This document shows, one piece after another, positions 59,831 through 64,000 of a DNA stretch of 64,000 nt (the stretch's first letter is position 1; the number at the start of each line of letters is the position of its first letter). The DNA is from Schumannella luteola (GTDB taxonomy: Bacteria; Actinomycetota; Actinomycetes; Actinomycetales; Microbacteriaceae), in assembly GCF_013408685.1 (NCBI RefSeq), contig NZ_JACBZY010000001.1:248001-312000 (forward strand), in the 5' to 3' direction. The notes under the pieces are model-generated. The model ran no database searches. It was not told the origin of the DNA and worked only from the letters and a program-made list of their open reading frames with translations. The translations under genes were made by a program, and so were the position numbers.

Positions 59831-59852
59831 TTCGCTATGGCGGCATAGCGAA
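59831..59852. promoter_or_regulatory. 22-bp palindromic operator in a divergent promoter
   Basis: TTCGCTATG-gcgg-CATAGCGAA has perfect 9-bp arms. It lies upstream of both the AspC-like operon promoter and the hyi promoter, about 55 bases before the hyi start. This position favours activation rather than blocking. It matches 45896-45917 at 18 of 22 bases. Confidence 0.75.
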
Positions 59853-59895
59853 GCCGCGAGACGAGGTCGCGGGCGCCGCGCCTAGCGTCGGGAGG

Positions 59896-60675
59896 GTGAC
59901 CCGCATCGCCGCGAACCTGACCATGCTCTTCCGCGAGCACCCCTTCCTCGAGCGCTTCGACCGCGCCGCCGAGGCCGGTTTCACGGGGGTCGAGTTCTTC
60001 TTCCCGTACCGTCACGACCACGACGCGATCGCGGAGGCGCTGCGGCGCAACGGCCTCGAGCTGGTGCTGTTCAACCTGCCGGTCGGCGACTACGAGGCGG
60101 GCGAGCGCGGCTACGTCGCGCAGACCGGACGCGAGGCGGAGTTCGCCGGCGACCTGGCCCGCGGTGTCGCCTCGGCCGAGCGGCTGAAGCCCTACCGCGT
60201 CAACACGCCCTCGGGCCCGGCGCCCGAGACCGACGAGGCCCGGGCGACCCTGATCGCCAACCTGCGCTCCGCCGCGACCGCCCTCGAGGCGGCTGGCACG
60301 GCGCTCGTCGTCGAGCCGATCAGCCGCACCGAGGTGCCCGGCGCCTACCTCGGCACGACCACCGCGACCGCCGAACTGCTGGCCGAGCTCGACCGGCCGT
60401 CGGCCGGCATCCAGTACGACGTGTTCCACTCGGTGCGCGCCGGCGAAGACGTCGTCGAACAGCTGGATGCGCACCTCGCGTCGGTGATCCGCCACATCCA
60501 GATCTCGGATGTGCCCGGCCGCCACGAGCCGGGCTCGGGCGCCGTCGACTTCGACCGCTTCTTCCAGGTCGTCGGCGACTCGGACTACGCCGGCTGGGTC
60601 AGCCTCGAGTACCACCCGGCCGTCGAGACGGTCGCGAGCCTGCAGTGGTTCCGAGACCGCGGCCTGCTCGGCTGA
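59896..60675 (+). CDS. hyi: Hydroxypyruvate isomerase family protein
   Basis: A 259-residue TIM-barrel enzyme: RIAANLTMLFREHPFLERFD, AAEAGFTGVEFFFPY, LVLFNLPVGDYEAGERGYV, VVEPI (metal glutamate), GIQYDVFHS, HIQISDVPGRHEPGSG and SLEYHP. These match Hyi, which interconverts hydroxypyruvate and tartronate semialdehyde. The GTG at 59896 lies seven bases after TAGCGT; a GGGAGG directly abuts the codon and is too close to act, so translation is probably leaderless. It converges on garR, whose product uses tartronate semialdehyde. Confidence 0.9.
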   Translation: MTRIAANLTMLFREHPFLERFDRAAEAGFTGVEFFFPYRHDHDAIAEALRRNGLELVLFNLPVGDYEAGERGYVAQTGREAEFAGDLARGVASAERLKPYRVNTPSGPAPETDEARATLIANLRSAATALEAAGTALVVEPISRTEVPGAYLGTTTATAELLAELDRPSAGIQYDVFHSVRAGEDVVEQLDAHLASVIRHIQISDVPGRHEPGSGAVDFDRFFQVVGDSDYAGWVSLEYHPAVETVASLQWFRDRGLLG

Positions 60676-60708
60676 GCGCTCTCCCTCGCGGCGCATCCGG
60701 CCCCCAGG

Positions 60709-60780
60709 TCTCCGCGAGAGTACGTGCTTTGCGCCCACCGGAGCCCCCGCAGGCGCGCAAAGTGCGTACTTTCGCGGAGA
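60709..60780. repeat. Long inverted repeat (26-base arms, 3 mismatches) between hyi and garR
   Basis: Arms at 60709-60734 and 60755-60780 pair at 23 of 26 positions around a 20-base loop. It separates the two converging genes and could end both transcripts. Confidence 0.85.
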
Positions 60781-60789
60781 AGCGCGAGG

Positions 60790-61656
60790 TCAGTCGCGGC
60801 GCAGGATCTCCTGCACGGCGGCGTGATCCTGCTGGCCGAAGCCCGCGTCCACGGCACGCCGGTAGAGGTCGAGCGCGGCCCGCGACAGGCGCAGCTCGGC
60901 GCCCAGCTCGTCGGCGAGCCCGGTCGCGTAGACGAGGTCCTTGACCTGGTTGGCGGTGCTGCCACCGAGCTCGTAGTGGCGCCCGAGCAGCTTGTCGGCC
61001 TTGAGGTCGAGCACGGCGCTGGAGGCGAGTCCGCCGCGCAGCAGGTCGACGAGCGCGACGTCGTCGACGTCGGCCCGGCGCGCGAGATCGAGGGCCTCGG
61101 CGAGCGCCGCCAGGGTTCCGGCGACGACGAGCTGGTTGGCGAGCTTGCCCGCCGCACCCGCCCCGACCGGGCCGAGGTGGCGGATGGTCGTCGCGAAGGT
61201 CTCGAGCAGCGGGCGCACGGCCTCCAGCTCGGCGGCGTCACCGCCGACCATGAGGCTCAGCCGCGCCTCGCGCGCCCCGGCGTCGCCGCCGCTCATCGGC
61301 GCATCCACGACGGCCAGACCGGATGCGGCGGCCCGCGCCGCGAAGCCCCGCACCTTCGCGGGCGAGGTCGTGCTGAGCACCACGACCCGCTCGACGCCGT
61401 TCGCCCGCCAGGCGGTCAGCACCGCATCCGGCGCGACCTGATCGAGCTGATCGATGTCGGGCAGGCAGGCGAAGACGGCCGCGGCGGAAATCGCGTCCGG
61501 GCGCGCCACCACGCGCGCCCGATCCGCGAGCTCCGCCGCGACCTGCGGAGTGCGATTCCAGACCTCGGTCGCGAACCGCGCCGCCAGGTGCTCGGCGATC
61601 GGCCGTCCCATGGGGCCGAGTCCGAGCACGGCGGCGACGGCCGCCTCCGAGGTCAT
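60790..61656 (-). CDS. garR: NAD(P)-dependent 2-hydroxy-3-oxopropionate (tartronate semialdehyde) reductase-like
   Basis: A 288-residue beta-hydroxyacid dehydrogenase: VAAVLGLGPMGRPIAEHLAA (Rossmann loop), DAPMSGGDAGAREARLSLMV, and GAGAAGKLANQLVVAG with the catalytic lysine. Such enzymes reduce tartronate semialdehyde to glycerate or oxidise 3-hydroxyisobutyrate. The ATG at 61656 has GGAG five bases upstream; GTG at 61662 overlapping the preceding stop is an alternative. Nearness to hyi supports the GarR role, but the specific substrate is inferred. Confidence 0.82.
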   Translation of the reverse strand: MTSEAAVAAVLGLGPMGRPIAEHLAARFATEVWNRTPQVAAELADRARVVARPDAISAAAVFACLPDIDQLDQVAPDAVLTAWRANGVERVVVLSTTSPAKVRGFAARAAASGLAVVDAPMSGGDAGAREARLSLMVGGDAAELEAVRPLLETFATTIRHLGPVGAGAAGKLANQLVVAGTLAALAEALDLARRADVDDVALVDLLRGGLASSAVLDLKADKLLGRHYELGGSTANQVKDLVYATGLADELGAELRLSRAALDLYRRAVDAGFGQQDHAAVQEILRRD

Positions 61657-61658
61657 CG

Positions 61659-62441
61659 TCACTCCAGCTCGCTGAGGCCGTCGATCGCGGCCAGTTCGTC
61701 GTCGCTCAGCTCGAAGCCGAGCACGTCGAGGTTCGTCGCCATCCGCTCGCGGTTGGCCGACTTCGGCACCACGGCGACACCGTGCTGCACGTTCCAGCGC
61801 ACGATGACCTGGTTCACGGTCACACCGTGCGCGTCGGCGATGCGGGTGAGCACCGGGTCGTCGAGGCGCGCGCTGCGGAAGGGGCTGTGCGCGCCGACGA
61901 CGATGCCGCGCTCGGCGCACTTCTCGAGGAAGCGCGGGCTGAAGTGCACCGGGCTCCACTGCAGCTGCACGACCTCGGGGTAGTGCCCGGTGGCGTCCTT
62001 CAGCTCGTCCATCAGGGCGAGGCGGTAGTTGCTGACGCCGATCGCCTTCACGAGGCCCTGCTCGCGCGCCTCGACCATGCGGCGGAAGGTGCCGACGCCG
62101 GCGGTGCCGCCGGGCGGCCAGTGCATGAGCCACAGGTCGATCTGATCGACGCCGAGCGCCTGCAGGCTCGCGTCGAGGTGCTCGCGTTCGAGGCCGACCG
62201 CATCCGGCGGCAGCTTCGTGGTGACGAAGATCTCGTCGCGCGGAACGCTCGTCGCGGCGAGGGCGGCGCCCACCGCATCCTCGTTGCGGTAGCGCGTGGC
62301 GGTGTCGACGCTGCGGTAGCCGACCTCGAGCGCGGTCAGCACGGCGTCGCGGGCGGCGTCGCCGCGCAGCGGGTGCGTGCCGAAGCCGACGAGCGGCATG
62401 ACGGCGCCGGCGGCGAGCGTGGTCGTGGGAACGGAAGTCAC
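61659..62441 (-). CDS. Aldo/keto reductase, 2,5-diketo-D-gluconate reductase family
   Basis: A 260-residue AKR: VGFGTHPLRGDAARDAVLTA, YRSVDTATRYRNEDAVGAAL (catalytic Asp and Tyr), EIFVTTKLPP (Lys), LMHWPPGG (His), IGVSNYRL and VPKSANRERMATNLD for NADPH binding. It belongs to the group reducing 2,5-diketogluconate and small aldehydes. It lies in one operon with the M24-like gene (31-base gap) and garR. Confidence 0.92.
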   Translation of the reverse strand: MTSVPTTTLAAGAVMPLVGFGTHPLRGDAARDAVLTALEVGYRSVDTATRYRNEDAVGAALAATSVPRDEIFVTTKLPPDAVGLEREHLDASLQALGVDQIDLWLMHWPPGGTAGVGTFRRMVEAREQGLVKAIGVSNYRLALMDELKDATGHYPEVVQLQWSPVHFSPRFLEKCAERGIVVGAHSPFRSARLDDPVLTRIADAHGVTVNQVIVRWNVQHGVAVVPKSANRERMATNLDVLGFELSDDELAAIDGLSELE

Positions 62442-62472
62442 GATCGGTCCTCTCGGATGTGGCGGGCGCCGG

Positions 62473-63558
62473 TCAGTACAGCTCGATGAGGCGCATCGGC
62501 ACGCGGTTCAGCACCTCGGCGCCCGACTCGGTGATGAGCGCCGTGGTCTGGAAGGCGATGCCCGATCCGCCGACGCCGGGGAGGGCGGCGCGGATGCTGA
62601 TGGCCTCGTCGGGCTGCAGCTCGTCGCGCGAGTGCGCATCGATGAGCACGCCGCCCATGCCGGTGCCGATCGAGTAGCCGAGCAGCGGGTCGACGTCGGC
62701 GAGCGGGACGGTGCCGCCGAGCGCGGCGGCGAAGGCGGCGTGCACCTGGCCGCCGGTGACGCCCGGCGCGAGCGCGGCGAGCGCCGCCTGTACTCCGGCG
62801 CCCAGCGCCTCGGCCTGCGAACGCAGCTCGGCGCTCGGCGCCGAGAGCACGATCGTGGTGCCCGCGGCGCCGGCGTAGCCGCGCGACAGCGGGTAGAGCG
62901 CGAAGGGCAGCGTCGACGCGACATCGAGCACGCCGGGCTCGACGCCGCGGCCGAGCAGCACCGCGATCGACTGCACCGGGTAGTGCGTCATGACGCTGGC
63001 GCCCTCGGCGCGCTCGAGCGGCGACCACCATCCGCCGCCGCCCGCCGAGCGCAGCGAGCGGTCGACGTTGCGCACGATCTCAAGGCTGCGCAGGTCGCGC
63101 GTCATGCGGTCGACGATCGCCGTGTAGCCGATGTCGGCGAGGTTCGCGGCCTCGCGCAGGCGGACGATCTCGTCGGCGTCGCGCGTGCGCATGGCCGCAT
63201 CCAGCAGCTCGGTGTCGGTCGGGGCGCCCGGCGTGACCGCATCGGGTGCGGCCGCGGCGACGATCTCGCGCAGCCGGGTGCGCTCGGCGGTGCGGCCGAG
63301 CGTCCAGTAGCGCACCTCGCCGTCGTAGCCGGCGCCCTCGATGAGCGGGCGGTCGGCAAGCGAGGCGACCAGCGCGACGCTGCCGTCGCGCCGCGCCACC
63401 GCGACCGGACCGCGCCCGGAGAAGCCGCGCACATCCACCTCGGTCAGGAAGGCGATCGCCGCGGGCGACTCGGCGACGACGGCGCCACGGCCGGCGTGGT
63501 CGAGTTCGGCGGCGACGCGGGCGCGCCGCGCGGTCAGGGCGGTGGAGCTGTCGGTCAT
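62473..63558 (-). CDS. M24 family (creatinase/prolidase-like) protein lacking most metal ligands
   Basis: A 361-residue pita-bread-fold protein. The N-terminal domain runs to about residue 135 (LTARRARVAAELDHAGRGAV, FLTEVDVRGFSGRGPVAV). The catalytic domain follows (RTRDADEIVRLREAANLADI and onward). The M24 metal positions are altered: the GxxxHE region reads GYSIGTGMGGVLIDAHS, and the final acidic pair region reads IAFQTTALITESGAEVL with Gln and Thr. It is therefore probably metal-free, like creatinase, and may hydrolyse a C-N bond in a small molecule. The ATG at 63558 fits; the upstream extension is unlikely. Confidence 0.82.
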   Translation of the reverse strand: MTDSSTALTARRARVAAELDHAGRGAVVAESPAAIAFLTEVDVRGFSGRGPVAVARRDGSVALVASLADRPLIEGAGYDGEVRYWTLGRTAERTRLREIVAAAAPDAVTPGAPTDTELLDAAMRTRDADEIVRLREAANLADIGYTAIVDRMTRDLRSLEIVRNVDRSLRSAGGGGWWSPLERAEGASVMTHYPVQSIAVLLGRGVEPGVLDVASTLPFALYPLSRGYAGAAGTTIVLSAPSAELRSQAEALGAGVQAALAALAPGVTGGQVHAAFAAALGGTVPLADVDPLLGYSIGTGMGGVLIDAHSRDELQPDEAISIRAALPGVGGSGIAFQTTALITESGAEVLNRVPMRLIELY

Positions 63559-63637
63559 GTCTCTCCCGGTGCTTCGATGGTGCGCAGGAACGGAGCGGGA
63601 TGCGGCGACGTCACACCGACGCATCCCCTGCCGAGGA

Positions 63638-64000
63638 TCACTCCTCGACGATGAGGCCCTTGGCCTTGAGCTTCTCGGTGAGCCCGTGGATCTCGATGAG
63701 CATGCGCTCCTGCTTGCGGTGCTCGGCGCGGATGTTCGCCTCGTGGTCTTCGCGCTCCTGGCAGAGGCGCGCGACCTCGGCCGCCTCCTCCGGCTTCACG
63801 ACGACGACGCCATCCGCGTCGCCCTTGATGATGTCGCCGGGCTCGACGATCTGGCCGCCGATCGCGATCGGGTAGTTCACCGGTCCGAGGGTCTCCTTGA
63901 CGGTGCCCTCGATGCTGATCGAACCCGAGAAGACGGGGAAGCCGAGCTTGCGGATGTCGGCGCTGTCGCGGATGCCCGAGTCGGTCACGAAGGCGGCGAG
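63638..64000 (-). CDS. RraA / 4-hydroxy-2-oxo acid aldolase-family protein (partial)
   Basis: The last 120 residues are visible; the frame is open to the right edge. VTDSGIRDSADIRKLGFPVF carries the conserved Arg and Asp of the RraA fold, followed by PVNYPIAIGGQIVEPGDIIK and GDADGVVVVKPEEAAEVAR. This combination is typical of HMG/CHA-type aldolases and regulators misnamed dimethylmenaquinone methyltransferase. In catabolic operons such proteins act as 4-carboxy-4-hydroxy-2-oxoadipate aldolase or oxaloacetate decarboxylase. It is upstream of the M24-like gene by 79 bases. Confidence 0.85.
   Translation of the reverse strand, partial: LAAFVTDSGIRDSADIRKLGFPVFSGSISIEGTVKETLGPVNYPIAIGGQIVEPGDIIKGDADGVVVVKPEEAAEVARLCQEREDHEANIRAEHRKQERMLIEIHGLTEKLKAKGLIVEE

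Overview
The window is high-GC DNA (roughly 70 % G+C) with dense, often overlapping genes and many start codons 6-7 bases after a TANNNT or CAGGAT -10 hexamer (leaderless pattern). These traits and the protein families (RlmC, MHS-type permeases, DUF5655, a secreted beta-helix protein of actinobacterial type) point to an actinobacterium, most probably Microbacteriaceae. No rRNA gene, intact tRNA, transposase, phage gene or CRISPR array was seen.

Left part (1-7.7 kb): the tail of an unknown protein; a MerR regulator and an MFS exporter that share a near-identical operator; a MarR regulator whose N-terminus carries a 60-bp tandem repeat, translationally coupled to a photolyase; a secreted beta-helix protein; and a PfkB sugar kinase.

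7.7-15.4 kb is the most striking block. It holds two divergent operons bounded by strong hairpins. The minus operon encodes an SDR reductase, a PlsC acyltransferase and an alkyl-DHAP synthase. The plus operon encodes a ferritin-like protein lacking several iron ligands, a fatty-acyl reductase fused to a HAD domain, and a ferritin-like protein with a complete di-iron ligand set. Together these cover the steps of ether-phospholipid synthesis, and the di-iron protein is a candidate oxidase or desaturase that could give plasmalogens.

15.4-36.6 kb is mixed housekeeping and accessory material: a glutamine amidotransferase, a two-component flavin monooxygenase, acetyl-CoA synthetase, RlmC, glycerol dehydrogenase, a TetR-MMPL-YhgE operon with tandem TetR operators (the MMPL protein carries a fused degenerate ABC-ATPase domain), GntR and NUDIX genes, an SDR, an APC permease and a TolB-like protein. 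A lower-GC gap at 36.6-37.1 kb contains tRNA-like and immunity-gene-like remnants.

37.1-43.4 kb: a three-domain kinase/aminotransferase, an aldo/keto reductase, a DUF5655 protein, and an MBL hydrolase divergent from a MarR regulator across a palindromic operator.

43.5-64 kb is a carbohydrate and sugar-acid catabolic region: xylulokinase coupled to a novel Cys-repeat HTH protein; a stand-alone IclR effector domain; an operon for an MHS permease, ribulokinase, ribulose-5-phosphate 4-epimerase, gluconokinase and 5-ketogluconate reductase; an operon for an aminotransferase, four dehydrogenases and a TIM-barrel isomerase; hydroxypyruvate isomerase and tartronate-semialdehyde reductase; and a metal-ligand-poor M24 (creatinase-like) protein with an RraA-type protein cut by the right edge. 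A 22-bp operator in front of the aminotransferase/isomerase divergon recurs in front of the IclR-like gene and may tie the region together.
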